The notes under the pieces were generated by a model, which saw nothing but the letters and a program-made list of their open reading frames with translations, searched no databases and had not been told where the DNA came from. DNA of 50,494 bases from a virus, in the IMG/VR virus record IMGVR_UViG_3300000233_000011, positions 1 through 50,494 of that record. The stretch is one strand, 5' to 3'. Shown one piece after another: positions 6,316-15,672 of the stretch. How positions within the stretch are numbered: position 1 is the stretch's first letter; every line of letters starts with the position of its first letter. The position numbers and the translations under genes are program-made.

Positions 6316-7871
6316 GTGTCATGGAGCCATCCATTGCCTGGAAACCGTTGGCTGGGTCACAGACCCTAGCCATCGCGTGCCCATGCAACGAGATCCTGTA
6401 TGAAGGTTCACGGGGTCCTGGCAAAACAGATTCGCAACTGATGAAGTTCCGTCGCTATGTCGGTCTCGGCTACGGCCGTTACTGGCGTGGTGTCATCTTT
6501 GACCGGGAGTATAAGAACCTTGATGACCTTGTTTCAAAGTCTCAGCGTTGGTTTCCTCAGCTGGCAGGTCCTGTTGCTCGTTTCAAGTCCTCGACTTCGG
6601 ACTACAAATGGGTTTGGGATTCCGGCGAGGAACTTCTGTTCCGTCAGATCAAGCGCAACACGGACTACTGGAACTATCACGGTCAGGAATTTCCGTTCAT
6701 CGGCTGGAACGAGCTTGCGAAGTATCCGACGCCGGACCTTTACGAAGCAATGATGTCTACCAACCGCTCATCGTTCCTGCCCGAGGAAAACACACCTCGG
6801 CGCGATCCACGGGATGACAAATCTCGTGGACCGAACGATCAGGGGTTTGCGACGTATGACGGGGCGCCCCTGCCAGAGATGCCCCTGATGATCTTCAGCA
6901 CAACGAACCCTTACGGTCCTGGCCACACATGGGTCAAGAAGACCTTCATCGACCCTGCGCCTCCGGGTCGCGTGATGAAGACCGTGACTGAGGTGTTCAA
7001 CCCGCGGACACAGCGTCGTGAGAACATCACTCGGACGAAAGTGCGTCTGTTTGGGTCATACAAAGAAAACCGTTACCTGCCCCCCGAATATGTGGCGCAG
7101 CTTGAAGCGATCCGTGACGAGAACAAACGTCGCGCCTGGCTTTACGGGGACTGGGACATCGTTGCCGGCGGGGCTTTCGATGACCTTTGGGATACTCGCG
7201 TTCACGTTATCCCGCGTTTCCAGATTCCGACGAGTTGGCGCCTGGATCGGTCATTCGACTGGGGCTCGTCTCATCCGTTCAGCGTTGGCTGGTGGGCTGA
7301 GGCGAACGGGGAAGAAGCCATCATGCAGGACGGAACGACATGGGCGCCCCCGCGTGGGACCCTGATCCGCTTTGCTGAATGGTATGGCACGGAAGAGATC
7401 GGCCGCAACGCAGGCTTGAAGATGTCGGCCAAGAACATCGCCCTTGGCATCCGTGCTTACGAGGACACGCTGCTCAAGCTCGGCTGGATTGCATCGCGCC
7501 CGCTCGCAGGCCCGGCCGACAACCAGATCCGCAACGTGACCGAAGAAGACGTTGATACCATCGAGATCAAGATGGCGCGCGAGGGTGTATTGTGGGAAAA
7601 GTCCGACAAGTCGCCCGGGTCGCGCATAAACGGTCTTCAACTGATGCGGGACCGCCTGGAAGCATCGCTTGACAACGAGGGTCCGGGCATATACGTTATG
7701 GAAAATTGCCGCGCGTTCATCGGGATCATTCCGACCCTTCCTCGGGACGAGGATAACCCGGACGACGTTGACACGAAGGCAGAAGATCACGTTTGGGATG
7801 ACACGCGCTACCGGGTCCTCGCAAGCAGCAACCGTTACGCAACGTCCATTGACGTTCATTCGCCGAGGTAA
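6312..7871 (+). CDS. terL: Terminase large subunit
   Basis: 519 aa, the packaging motor and nuclease that cuts concatemers. A Walker A-type loop EGSRGPGKT lies at residues 31-39, a Walker B-like FIGWNEL near residue 133, and a motif III-like IFSTTNPYGPGHTW near 195. The nuclease half begins near YGDWDIVAGGAFDDLW and contains DRSFDWGSSHPF, which supplies the acidic metal ligands. It starts in an ATGA overlap with the upstream gene; MEPSIA at 6321 is an alternative start. Confidence 0.92.
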   Translation: MSVMEPSIAWKPLAGSQTLAIACPCNEILYEGSRGPGKTDSQLMKFRRYVGLGYGRYWRGVIFDREYKNLDDLVSKSQRWFPQLAGPVARFKSSTSDYKWVWDSGEELLFRQIKRNTDYWNYHGQEFPFIGWNELAKYPTPDLYEAMMSTNRSSFLPEENTPRRDPRDDKSRGPNDQGFATYDGAPLPEMPLMIFSTTNPYGPGHTWVKKTFIDPAPPGRVMKTVTEVFNPRTQRRENITRTKVRLFGSYKENRYLPPEYVAQLEAIRDENKRRAWLYGDWDIVAGGAFDDLWDTRVHVIPRFQIPTSWRLDRSFDWGSSHPFSVGWWAEANGEEAIMQDGTTWAPPRGTLIRFAEWYGTEEIGRNAGLKMSAKNIALGIRAYEDTLLKLGWIASRPLAGPADNQIRNVTEEDVDTIEIKMAREGVLWEKSDKSPGSRINGLQLMRDRLEASLDNEGPGIYVMENCRAFIGIIPTLPRDEDNPDDVDTKAEDHVWDDTRYRVLASSNRYATSIDVHSPR

Positions 7872-7874
7872 GAC

Positions 7875-9452
7875 ATGCCCAAAGGTTTCATCCCGGTCAA
7901 CAAGCCGCAGAAGAACGTCTCGACCTCCACGGTCGGAATGCCAAACGTGTCTTACATGCGCCCGGAGGTTCGGACAGCCCTCGCGCGTTGGGACCTGATC
8001 TCGGATTGTCTTGACGGCGAAGATGCTGTCAAAGCCAAGAAAGACAAATACCTGCCTGTCCCCGACGCCGAGTCTGGCGGGACCGTGACAGACGCGCGCT
8101 ACACCAACTACCTGACCCGCGCGGTCTTCTACGGTGTGACGGCTCGGACGCTTATCGGGCTTGTCGGGCAGGTGTTCGGCCGGGACTCTGTGATCGAACT
8201 GCCGCCCAGCATGGAACAGCTGGTCGAGGACGTTGAAGGCACGGGCACCGGGCTTGAGCAACAGGCGAAGAAGGCGTTGGAATACACCCTCGCGTATGGG
8301 CGCGGCGGGCTGCTGGCCGACTTCCCCAAGACCGATGGCACTGTGACCCGGGCGCAGATGGAGTCGGGCGAGATGCGTCCGATCATCAAGCTCTATGATC
8401 CTCGCAACATCATCAACTGGCGCACCCGCAAGGTGGGCGCAAAGACCCTGCTGTGCCTGGTCGTGTTGCGCGAGACCATGGACGTCGAAGATGACGGGTT
8501 CGAGACCAAGACGGCTGTTGCATATCGTGTGCTTCGTCTGGACGAGAAAACCAACATCTATTCGGTTCAAGTCTACGTCGAAGAAACGGTTGACGGCAAA
8601 GTGTCAATCAGCGAAGTTGGCGAACTCGTGCAGCCGACGAAAGCCGATGGGAAAACTTTCGATCATATCCCGTTCACCTTCTTCGGTCCTGAGAACAACG
8701 ATCCGGATCTGGACTCGTCGCCACTTTACACGATGGCGACGCTGAACATTGCCCATTACCGCAACTCGGCCGACTTCGAGGATGCGTGCTTCATCGCAGG
8801 CCAGCCGACACCGGTCTTTGCAGGGTTGACCGAGGAATGGGTCAACAATGTGATGAAGGGCAAAGTTTACCTGGGCTCGCGTGGTGGGATCATGTTGCCC
8901 AAGGACGGCAGCGCACAACTGTTGCAGCCCTCGCCCAACTCCATGCCCAAAGAGGCAATGGATATGAAAGAGGGGCAGATGCGTGCCCTCGGCGCGAAGC
9001 TGGTCGAAGAACGGTCGATCCGTCGCACAGCGACCGAAGCCACGCAGGACGAGGCGTCTGAAACGTCGATCCTGTCGAGTGCGACTAAGAACGTGTCCGC
9101 AGCCTATCGCAGCGCGATCATGTGGGCACAAGAGTTCATTCCCGAGGCGGGCGAGTTCAAGTTCGATTTGAACAGCGACTTTGACCTGTCGAACATGACC
9201 CCGCAGGAACGGCAGCAACTGATTGCCGAATGGCAGGCCGAGGCCATCACCTGGAGCGAGATGCGGTCGGCCCTCAAGCGGGCGCGCATCGCATCCGAGG
9301 ACGACGCCGAAGCCCTTGCCAACATCAAAGAGAATCCGCCCGCATCGTCTTTGATGGCGCAGGCGGCGCTTGATGCAAAGGCTGGGGCGGGCGATGACGA
9401 GGAAGACGACACGGGCGGGAACGACACGCAAACCGGCGGGAACAACGAATGA
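7875..9452 (+). CDS. Portal protein (DUF4055-like)
   Basis: 525 aa. The segments RYTNYLTRAVFYGVTARTL and GLVGQVFGRD, and later IPFTFFGPENNDPDLDSSPL, are typical of the DUF4055 portal family, which forms the twelve-subunit ring for DNA entry and exit. The C-terminus is acidic and Gly-rich. The order terminase, portal, head morphogenesis, scaffold, capsid is canonical. The ATG at 7875 follows a GGTAAGAC leader four bases after the terminase stop. Confidence 0.85.
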   Translation: MPKGFIPVNKPQKNVSTSTVGMPNVSYMRPEVRTALARWDLISDCLDGEDAVKAKKDKYLPVPDAESGGTVTDARYTNYLTRAVFYGVTARTLIGLVGQVFGRDSVIELPPSMEQLVEDVEGTGTGLEQQAKKALEYTLAYGRGGLLADFPKTDGTVTRAQMESGEMRPIIKLYDPRNIINWRTRKVGAKTLLCLVVLRETMDVEDDGFETKTAVAYRVLRLDEKTNIYSVQVYVEETVDGKVSISEVGELVQPTKADGKTFDHIPFTFFGPENNDPDLDSSPLYTMATLNIAHYRNSADFEDACFIAGQPTPVFAGLTEEWVNNVMKGKVYLGSRGGIMLPKDGSAQLLQPSPNSMPKEAMDMKEGQMRALGAKLVEERSIRRTATEATQDEASETSILSSATKNVSAAYRSAIMWAQEFIPEAGEFKFDLNSDFDLSNMTPQERQQLIAEWQAEAITWSEMRSALKRARIASEDDAEALANIKENPPASSLMAQAALDAKAGAGDDEEDDTGGNDTQTGGNNE

Positions 9453-10522
9453 TTGAGGGGGTTCACAGCGCGTTTCTGAGCGACGTTCTGACGTATCGTC
9501 AGATTTACGTTGAACGCGCAAAAACCGCGTTGCACGCTGAGTATGACAAGGTAACTCTTGTCGTGCTCGCTGCAGTGTTGCAGGCTCTCGCAAAACATCG
9601 GGTAACGCGGTTTGATCGGACAAACATGCGGACCCTTACCTTGGTTGTGTCGGACGTCCTCAAAGAGTTCGACATTGCGTCGCGCACCTACACCAAGCAC
9701 ATCACAGATTGGTTGGTTCGCTACACGCGCGACGAAACAGTTTTCTTTTCCACTTCGATGCGCACCGCGATTGTGCGCCCGGAAGAGGGGACCCAGGATG
9801 ATGAGCAGCCGGCCAATGCCCCCGCAGTCTGGCCACTCATCGTCGGCGGGATCATCGGCGCAACAGGCTTGACCATGAAGCAAACGCTGGACAAGCTCCT
9901 CAAGGATCAACGCGCGATGCTGCGTCAAACGATCCAACGAGCACGCGCCTTGAATATGACCACGGAACAGCTTCTTGCGACGTTGGAAGGCACGGCATCG
10001 CGGCTGCGCAAAGACGGGTTGCTGACCAAGATGCGCAACTTTGCAGCCACCACTGTGGACACCATCGTTCAATACGGGATGTCTGCCTCACGGCTGCAAG
10101 CAATGCAAAAGTATATGGATTTCGTTATCGGCTACACCTGGGTGTCCGTGCTCGATGCACGAACCTCGGACATCTGCCGCTCGTTGTCCGGACAGCGTTT
10201 CCGCTTTGGGCAGGGACCTACGCCCCCGATGCACCTGCGCTGTCGTTCCCACATTGAACCGATCTTCTCGCTCAACACAATGTTCCGCGAAGGATTTGGC
10301 AAAGCATTCACCGCAGGCGAGACATACTACCAGTGGCTCAAACGGCAGACAGCGGAACTGCAAGATGACGTCCTGGGTCCGACAAAAGGACGTCTTTTCC
10401 GGAGCGGGGGATTGACAGCAGATCAGTTTGCTGTCACAGTCGTTGACAGAAAGTTCCAGCCACTCACCTTGGCTGAACTGCGGAAGAAGAATCCTGACGC
10501 CTTTACGAAAGCCAAACTGTAG
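9449..10522 (+). CDS. Head morphogenesis protein (Mu gpF-like)
   Basis: 357 aa, overlapping the portal stop by ATGA. The C-terminal half contains VLDARTSDICRSLSGQRF followed by PPMHLRCRSHI, the hallmark of the Mu F/SPP1 gp7 family of minor head proteins. The ending (LGPTKGRLFRSGGLTADQFA) resembles phage members with a structural tail. It is thought to sit inside the capsid with the portal. The N-terminal half is helical. Confidence 0.82.
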   Translation: MIEGVHSAFLSDVLTYRQIYVERAKTALHAEYDKVTLVVLAAVLQALAKHRVTRFDRTNMRTLTLVVSDVLKEFDIASRTYTKHITDWLVRYTRDETVFFSTSMRTAIVRPEEGTQDDEQPANAPAVWPLIVGGIIGATGLTMKQTLDKLLKDQRAMLRQTIQRARALNMTTEQLLATLEGTASRLRKDGLLTKMRNFAATTVDTIVQYGMSASRLQAMQKYMDFVIGYTWVSVLDARTSDICRSLSGQRFRFGQGPTPPMHLRCRSHIEPIFSLNTMFREGFGKAFTAGETYYQWLKRQTAELQDDVLGPTKGRLFRSGGLTADQFAVTVVDRKFQPLTLAELRKKNPDAFTKAKL

Positions 10523-10532
10523 GAGAAGCACA

Positions 10533-11246
10533 ATGGCTCTGAAACGTAAGATCACCAAAGCGGAATACGACGCCCTGTCCGATGCCCTCAAGGGCGAGTA
10601 CAAGGCCGATGGCGACAGCTACGTCCTGGACGTGGAAGACTCGGGCTTTGAAACCCTCAAGGCCGAGAAAGAAGCCGCCAAGCGCGAGGCCGACGAAGCC
10701 AAGCGCAAGCTGAAAGAAAAAGAGGACGCCGAGGCCGAGGCTGCGCGCAAGGCGACCGAAGATGCCGCCAAGGCTGCGGGCGACATTGCCGCGCTCGAAA
10801 AGTCCTGGAAGGAAAAGGCTGAACGCGATGCCGCTGCTGCCCGTGAAGAAGGCAAGCGCGCCATGGACGCTCTGCGTGCCGTCACGATCAATCAGACCGC
10901 GTCCGACATGGCGAAGCGCATCTGCACCGTGCCGGGCTTGCTCGAAGGACTGATCCGCGACCGGCTGTCCGTCGAGATCGTGGAAGGCCTGCCCCTGATC
11001 CGTGTCAAAGATGCAGCAGGGCGCCCGAGTGCATTGTCCCTGACTGATCTCGAAAAAGAATTCCTTGACAACCCTTCTTACAAGACGATAATGAAGGGAT
11101 CAAGCTCGGGCGGCGGCGGTGCCGGTGGTGCGGGCGAAGGCGGCGGTGCCGGCCGGAAGAAACTTTCCGAGATGACTGCGACCGAGGAAGCGAAGTTTGC
11201 GAACGAGCATCCCGACGAGTACAAGCGTCTGATCGGACAATCGTAA
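10533..11246 (+). CDS. Capsid scaffolding protein
   Basis: 237 aa with a long, highly charged helix (about residues 34-110, rich in Glu, Lys and Ala), a compact middle containing AKRICTVPGLLEGLIRDRL, then a Gly-rich linker and a short basic helix. This layout is typical of scaffold proteins, and the gene sits just before the capsid gene. Start at 10533, preceded by AGGAG. No protease domain seen here. Confidence 0.75.
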   Translation: MALKRKITKAEYDALSDALKGEYKADGDSYVLDVEDSGFETLKAEKEAAKREADEAKRKLKEKEDAEAEAARKATEDAAKAAGDIAALEKSWKEKAERDAAAAREEGKRAMDALRAVTINQTASDMAKRICTVPGLLEGLIRDRLSVEIVEGLPLIRVKDAAGRPSALSLTDLEKEFLDNPSYKTIMKGSSSGGGGAGGAGEGGGAGRKKLSEMTATEEAKFANEHPDEYKRLIGQS

Positions 11247-11261
11247 CCTCAGGAGATCAAA

Positions 11262-12269
11262 ATGGCGACCGTCCAGCTTGCTGACATCTACAACCCGCTC
11301 ACGTTTGCGCGCCGCACCCAGGAAGCGCAACTCGAACTCAACACGTTCATCAACTCCGGCGTGCTCGCGTCCGATGCCGAACTGCAGAATCAGATCGGTG
11401 CCGGCGGCCACATCGGCGAGCTGACGAACTACAACCCGCTTGGCACCCCCGAGCCGAACTACTCCAACGATGACCCGGATGACACCATCACGCCGAACAA
11501 GGTCAACACGTCCAAGATGTCGTTCCGTCTGGCCAACCAGAACCAGTCGTGGTCGATCATGGACCTGTCGCGTGACCTGGCGCTGGAAGACCCCGTGGGC
11601 GCCATCACCAGCCGCATCGGCCAGTACTGGGCGACCATCAACGAGCGGCGTCTGATCCGTTCGTGCTTGGGCATCCTGGCTGACAACGTGGCCAACGATG
11701 GCGGCGACATGCGGATCTCCGTTGCGACCGATGCTGTCGGTGCCGTGACGGACGCGGAACGGATCTCGGCCAACGTGGTCCTGTCGGCGAAACAGACGAT
11801 GGGCGACCACGCGGGTTCGCTGTCGACCATTGCGATGCACTCGGCGATCTTCACCCGTCTGCAGCGTCAGAACCTGATCGTGTATATCCCCAACGCGCGG
11901 GGCGAAGTCACGATCCCGTCCTACCTGGGCTACACGGTTCTGGTCGATGACAGCCTGCCGGCCGTGATGGGGACCAACCGCATCACCTACACCTGCATCC
12001 TGTTCGGGTCTGGTGCATGGGGCTGGGCCAATGGGCGGGTCAACGTGCCGTCCGAGATGCTGCGCAAGCCCGATGCCGGTAACGGTGGTGGTGAAGAGCG
12101 CATCTACTCGCGTCGCTCGGATCTGATCCACCCGATGGGCTTCTCGTTCACCTCGGCCAGCGTTGCGGGCCAGTCGGCGACCCTCGCCGAACTGCAGACC
12201 GCCACGAACTGGAACCGTGTGTGGGCACGCAAGCACATCCCGATGGCCTTCCTCCAGGTCAACGACTAA
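11262..12269 (+). CDS. Major capsid protein
   Basis: 335 aa. Position after the scaffold and before a stem-loop, strong AGGAG ribosome site and strongly biased codons all point to the major head protein. Recognisable segments: MATVQLADIYNPLTFARRTQ at the start, SWSIMDLSRDLALEDPVGAI in the middle, and YLGYTVLVDDSLPAVMG, a pattern of HK97-fold capsids. I did not assign a named subfamily. Confidence 0.85.
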   Translation: MATVQLADIYNPLTFARRTQEAQLELNTFINSGVLASDAELQNQIGAGGHIGELTNYNPLGTPEPNYSNDDPDDTITPNKVNTSKMSFRLANQNQSWSIMDLSRDLALEDPVGAITSRIGQYWATINERRLIRSCLGILADNVANDGGDMRISVATDAVGAVTDAERISANVVLSAKQTMGDHAGSLSTIAMHSAIFTRLQRQNLIVYIPNARGEVTIPSYLGYTVLVDDSLPAVMGTNRITYTCILFGSGAWGWANGRVNVPSEMLRKPDAGNGGGEERIYSRRSDLIHPMGFSFTSASVAGQSATLAELQTATNWNRVWARKHIPMAFLQVND

Positions 12270-12276
12270 TCCGGCT

Positions 12277-12294
12277 GGGGGCCTTCGGGCCCCC
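12277..12294 (+). terminator. Stem-loop after capsid gene
   Basis: GGGGGCC, TTCG, GGCCCCC: a perfect 7-bp stem with a UUCG tetraloop, 8 bp after the capsid stop codon. It is followed by CCATCCTTTC, a weak T tract. Probably a partial terminator or mRNA 3' end stabiliser that favours capsid protein over downstream genes. Confidence 0.7.
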
Positions 12295-12326
12295 GCCATC
12301 CTTTCAACGTCAACTGGAGAAGAACG

Positions 12327-12641
12327 ATGACGAAAGCCCCTTGGGAAGGTGAAAAGGCCCCCGCCGCGACGACCCCGGCTCCGCAGCCTGATCCCGTCAA
12401 CAGCACCGTGACCGCAACCCCGACCGATCCCGCGATCACTCCGACCGATCCCACGATCACCCCGCCCCCGCCGCCCCCGCCTGCCAACGTGACGGAACCC
12501 GTTGCCGAGGTCGCGGACGCCGAAGCCCTCGCAGCCTTCACCCCGTCGATTGACGGACCGCAGGCCCCGCTGGAGCTTATCAACCTGGTCTCCAACGGCA
12601 TGTCCGTCAGCGAGGCCAAGAAGCATCTCGGGATGGAATGA
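12327..12641 (+). CDS. Pro-rich structural protein candidate
   Basis: 104 aa. The first half is a Pro/Thr-rich disordered stretch with a run of seven prolines; the second half is a short helical domain (LELINLVSNGMSVSEAKKHL). It sits between capsid and head-tail connector genes, where decoration or head proteins are often encoded. Function not recognised. Confidence 0.5.
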   Translation: MTKAPWEGEKAPAATTPAPQPDPVNSTVTATPTDPAITPTDPTITPPPPPPPANVTEPVAEVADAEALAAFTPSIDGPQAPLELINLVSNGMSVSEAKKHLGME

Positions 12642-12730
12642 CCATGACCGCATCCGTTCGCAACTATCTGATCTGGCTGCAACAAGCACGCCAACAAGGT
12701 GCGCCCGGAACGGGTGCGGGCAATCCGTGA
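12638..12730 (+). CDS. Small protein (30 aa)
   Basis: Frame MTMTASVRNYLIWLQQARQQ ending GNP, joined to the upstream stop by ATGA and ending 8 bp before the next gene. Such a short gene cannot be proved from sequence, but the close packing and the GGATGGA before its start are consistent with translation. Function unknown. Confidence 0.4.
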   Translation: MTMTASVRNYLIWLQQARQQGAPGTGAGNP

Positions 12731-12738
12731 GGTAAACC

Positions 12739-13242
12739 ATGACTCTCGTCGTTGAAGATGGCACAATCGTTGCAGGCGCCAACTCGTATGTGACCCTTGC
12801 TGAGGTCCGCGAATACGCGACGACCCGCAACATCACTGTGCCTGTCCCCGACGCCGAGCTGGAACCTCACGTCCATCTTGCGATGGACTGGTTTGAAGCT
12901 GAGGACATCCCGTCAACGCGCATCAGCGTTGACCAGGAACTGAACTTCCCGCGTGTGCGGATGATCGTTGACGGGGTTGCCTACGTTGACGGTGCGATCC
13001 CCAAGCTGGTCAAACAGATCATCTGCGAGGCGGCTTGCACGTCGCTGACCATCGCATTGCAGCCGCAGTTTGCAGGTTCGAGCCTTGGACAGCTTCGGCG
13101 CAACAAGGTTGACGTGCTCGAGAAAGAATACTTCCAGGCAAGCGGCACGTCGAGCTTCATGCCGATCCTCGCCAAGCTGGATGCGATGATGCGCAAGCTC
13201 ATCTATCCCAACGGCTTTCGTCTTACCACATTGAGGGCGTGA
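12739..13242 (+). CDS. Head-tail connector (DnaT-like family)
   Basis: 167 aa. The N-terminus (VEDGTIVAGANSYVTLAEVR) is the recognisable start of the phage protein family annotated as DnaT-like ssDNA-binding, found at the head-completion position; most members are probably adaptors between portal and tail. Position right after the capsid genes agrees with that. Confidence 0.7.
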   Translation: MTLVVEDGTIVAGANSYVTLAEVREYATTRNITVPVPDAELEPHVHLAMDWFEAEDIPSTRISVDQELNFPRVRMIVDGVAYVDGAIPKLVKQIICEAACTSLTIALQPQFAGSSLGQLRRNKVDVLEKEYFQASGTSSFMPILAKLDAMMRKLIYPNGFRLTTLRA

Positions 13243-13643
13243 TGGCGGACTATTCGGCAGAACGGGCTGGCGCTTACGAGGACATCCGCGCAGCGGGTGG
13301 TGTGTTCGTTGTCACCCATGTCGGAGAGACCGTTCCTGATCCCAACAAGCCTTGGCGCAAATCCCCGAATGCCGGGACGCCCGCGACGTTCTACGGGCTG
13401 TTGACCCTTTACAAAAAGACCTCAGAGTCGCAAGGATACACCGCAGGGTCCGAGGATGCGAAAGCCATTCTCCCCGGCGATATGATGCTCCTCGTTGCTG
13501 GGGCCGATCCCGGATTGACGTTCACCCCTGTTCCGCGTGACACCGTGGTTGGTCCTGACGGGCAAAGCTACGTCATCATGTCCATCGAAAGTGTCGCGCC
13601 TGATGGCATTGCGATCCTTCACAAGATGCAGGTGCGCAAATGA
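13242..13643 (+). CDS. Head-tail joining protein candidate
   Basis: 133 aa, linked by a TGATG overlap to the connector gene and by ATGA to the next. Beta-rich sequence, including PRDTVVGPDGQSYVIMSIES, which fits small head-closure proteins. GTG at 13239 is an alternative start. The call rests mostly on gene order. Confidence 0.55.
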   Translation: MADYSAERAGAYEDIRAAGGVFVVTHVGETVPDPNKPWRKSPNAGTPATFYGLLTLYKKTSESQGYTAGSEDAKAILPGDMMLLVAGADPGLTFTPVPRDTVVGPDGQSYVIMSIESVAPDGIAILHKMQVRK

Positions 13644-14080
13644 TAACAGGCGGGCAAGAACAAGTCTACGACGAGGTGTTTACCCTTGTCAAGGAAACGG
13701 TGGACAGCTGGGACCCCATTGCCGGTCTCGGCCTTGTCGTGATCTGGCAAGACGATCTGGAATCTGTGGACATCAAGACTCCTGTTCTCGCCGTGTCGCT
13801 CCAGCACGTTATGGGGCGGCAGGCGTCGCTTGCAGGAGACGGCCCGGCACGTCGCTGGAGGTCCGAAGGCATCATCTACATGCAGGTTCGATGCTCGGCA
13901 CGCGGTGAGGGCTTGACAACCATCGGGGAGCTGCGTAACATGTGCGTTGCAGCCATCCGAGGTAAAAGCACGCCAGGCGGCGTGTGGTTCCGAAACGTGA
14001 TTGCGAAAGAAGACGCACCCAAGGACGGTAACTCGCGGGCGACCATTACTGGCGAGTTCACATATCAGGAGATCAGCTAA
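13640..14080 (+). CDS. Tail terminator/completion protein candidate
   Basis: 146 aa. It starts MITGGQEQVYDEVFTLV and ends ITGEFTYQEIS. The ending EFTYQEI resembles the last strand of phage tail terminator proteins, which cap the tail tube before joining the head. Placed between connector genes and the tail-tube gene. Confidence 0.6.
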   Translation: MITGGQEQVYDEVFTLVKETVDSWDPIAGLGLVVIWQDDLESVDIKTPVLAVSLQHVMGRQASLAGDGPARRWRSEGIIYMQVRCSARGEGLTTIGELRNMCVAAIRGKSTPGGVWFRNVIAKEDAPKDGNSRATITGEFTYQEIS

Positions 14081-15591
14081 TGGCCGACACAATCGACTCC
14101 AACGTGACCGGCGCGCGGATCGCCGAAGAAGCCTCGCCGGGGGTCCTGCCGGGTTCCCCTGTGTGGGACCTGATGGAACCGAACTCGTATGATGACTTCG
14201 GCTCGGAAATCACGACCGCCGCGCGTGAACCCCTCAACCCCAGCCGGCAGCGCAAGAAGGGTTCGGTCGTTGACCTGGACGCCTCGGGCGGCTTCCAGCA
14301 GGACTTCACCGAGACGGGCTTGCTCAAACTGATGCAAGGCTTCCTGTTCGCTGACGCCCACATCCCCGGCGACACCAAGCCCATCACGGGCACGGCTGTT
14401 CCGATCACCTCGACCACCACGGGCACCAACGTGATCTCAGCCGCATCGGGGCTGGATCGTTTTGCGACCGATGATCTGGTGTTGCTGTCGGGCTTCGCGC
14501 AGGCGGCGACCAACGGCCTCAAGACGGTGGCTGGCGCAACGGCGACGACCCTGACCTTGGATGAAGCCATCGGCGCATCCGAAGCCGCTCTCCCGTCCTC
14601 GGCCCGCGTTCAGAAGGTCGGCGTCAGTGTCGCAGCCAACGAACTGGCCGTTGTCGTCTCGGGTTCGCAAATCACGATCACTTCGGTGACCTTTGACTTC
14701 ACGACGCTCGACCTGGTCGAAGGCTCCTGGATCTTCCTCGGGTCCGATGCCAACAAGTTCGCGGCGCCTGCCAACCAGTGTTTCGTGCGGGTCGACTCGA
14801 TCACCGCCAACGCGCTGATCCTCGGCAAGACGTCGAAACAGATGACCGCGGTCGCAGCCGGTCCCGCTGTGGACATCCTGCTGCCCACGTTCATCCGCAA
14901 CGAACCCGACCCGGACGAGATCATCCGTCGCACCTATCAGATCGAGCGGACGCTCGGCCGCGATGATGACGGTGTGATGTCCGAGTATCTGGTCGGCTCC
15001 GTCGCCAACGAGTTCACGCTGAACATTCAGCAAGGTGAACTTATCACGGCGGAACTGATGTTCGTTGCCCAGGACAACGAGCAGCGCGCGGGCGTGGTCG
15101 GCGTCAAGCCCGGTTCGCGTCCGTCGATCCAGACGGAAGATGCGTTCAACGCAACCTCGGACGTGCGGCGGTCGAAGATGGCCATCGTGACGCCGGGCAA
15201 CCCCAACCCCTCGGCGCTGTTCGGTTACGCAACCGAGATCAGCCTCGAGATCAACAACAACGTGTCGCCGAACAAGGCGATTGGTGTGCTTGGTGCGTTC
15301 TCGATGACGGCAGGACAGTTCGAGGTCGGCGGCTCCGCGACTGTCTATTTCTCGTCCATCGCGGCCGTCCAGGCGATCCGCAACAACGCAGACGTGACGC
15401 AGGATCTGATCCTCGTCAAGAACGGCGCCGGGTGGGTGTTCGACATCCCGCTCCTGTCGCTGGGCGACGGTCGTTTGTCGGTTGAAGCGAACCAGCCGAT
15501 CACCCTGCCGCTCGAGACGATGGCGGCTGAGTCCGATCTTGGCCACACGCTGATGGTCGCGCGATTCCCTCACCTCCCGAGCTTCGCATAA
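14080..15591 (+). CDS. Major tail tube protein
   Basis: 503 aa. The N-terminal part (IAEEASPGVLPGSPVWDLME and a following SRQRKKG) is typical of the phage tail-tube family; the middle is an Ig-like insertion rich in Thr/Ala, and the end contains LSLGDGRLSVEANQPITLPL. The gene starts at the upstream stop and ends at a strong stem-loop, as expected for an abundant virion protein. It is longer than a minimal tube protein, probably because of the surface domain. Confidence 0.8.
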   Translation: MADTIDSNVTGARIAEEASPGVLPGSPVWDLMEPNSYDDFGSEITTAAREPLNPSRQRKKGSVVDLDASGGFQQDFTETGLLKLMQGFLFADAHIPGDTKPITGTAVPITSTTTGTNVISAASGLDRFATDDLVLLSGFAQAATNGLKTVAGATATTLTLDEAIGASEAALPSSARVQKVGVSVAANELAVVVSGSQITITSVTFDFTTLDLVEGSWIFLGSDANKFAAPANQCFVRVDSITANALILGKTSKQMTAVAAGPAVDILLPTFIRNEPDPDEIIRRTYQIERTLGRDDDGVMSEYLVGSVANEFTLNIQQGELITAELMFVAQDNEQRAGVVGVKPGSRPSIQTEDAFNATSDVRRSKMAIVTPGNPNPSALFGYATEISLEINNNVSPNKAIGVLGAFSMTAGQFEVGGSATVYFSSIAAVQAIRNNADVTQDLILVKNGAGWVFDIPLLSLGDGRLSVEANQPITLPLETMAAESDLGHTLMVARFPHLPSFA

Positions 15592-15599
15592 CGACCTAA

Positions 15600-15635
15600 G
15601 GGGCCAGCCGTCACCTCCTCCCGATGGCTGGCCCC
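15600..15635 (+). terminator. Stem-loop after tail tube gene
   Basis: GGGGCCAGCC at 15600-15609 pairs with GGCTGGCCCC at 15626-15635, a perfect 10-bp stem with a 16-nt loop, 8 bp after the tail-tube stop. Followed by GACGATTTCC, so only a weak T tract. Probably a partial terminator that lowers expression of the chaperone genes. Confidence 0.7.
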
Positions 15636-15672
15636 GACGATTTCCGAAACCCCTAATGCGATGGAGAAGCAC

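Noticed and set aside
11100-12836. 578-aa minus-strand frame opposite the capsid gene
   Set aside because: Arg- and Gly-rich antisense shadow of the capsid and scaffold genes.
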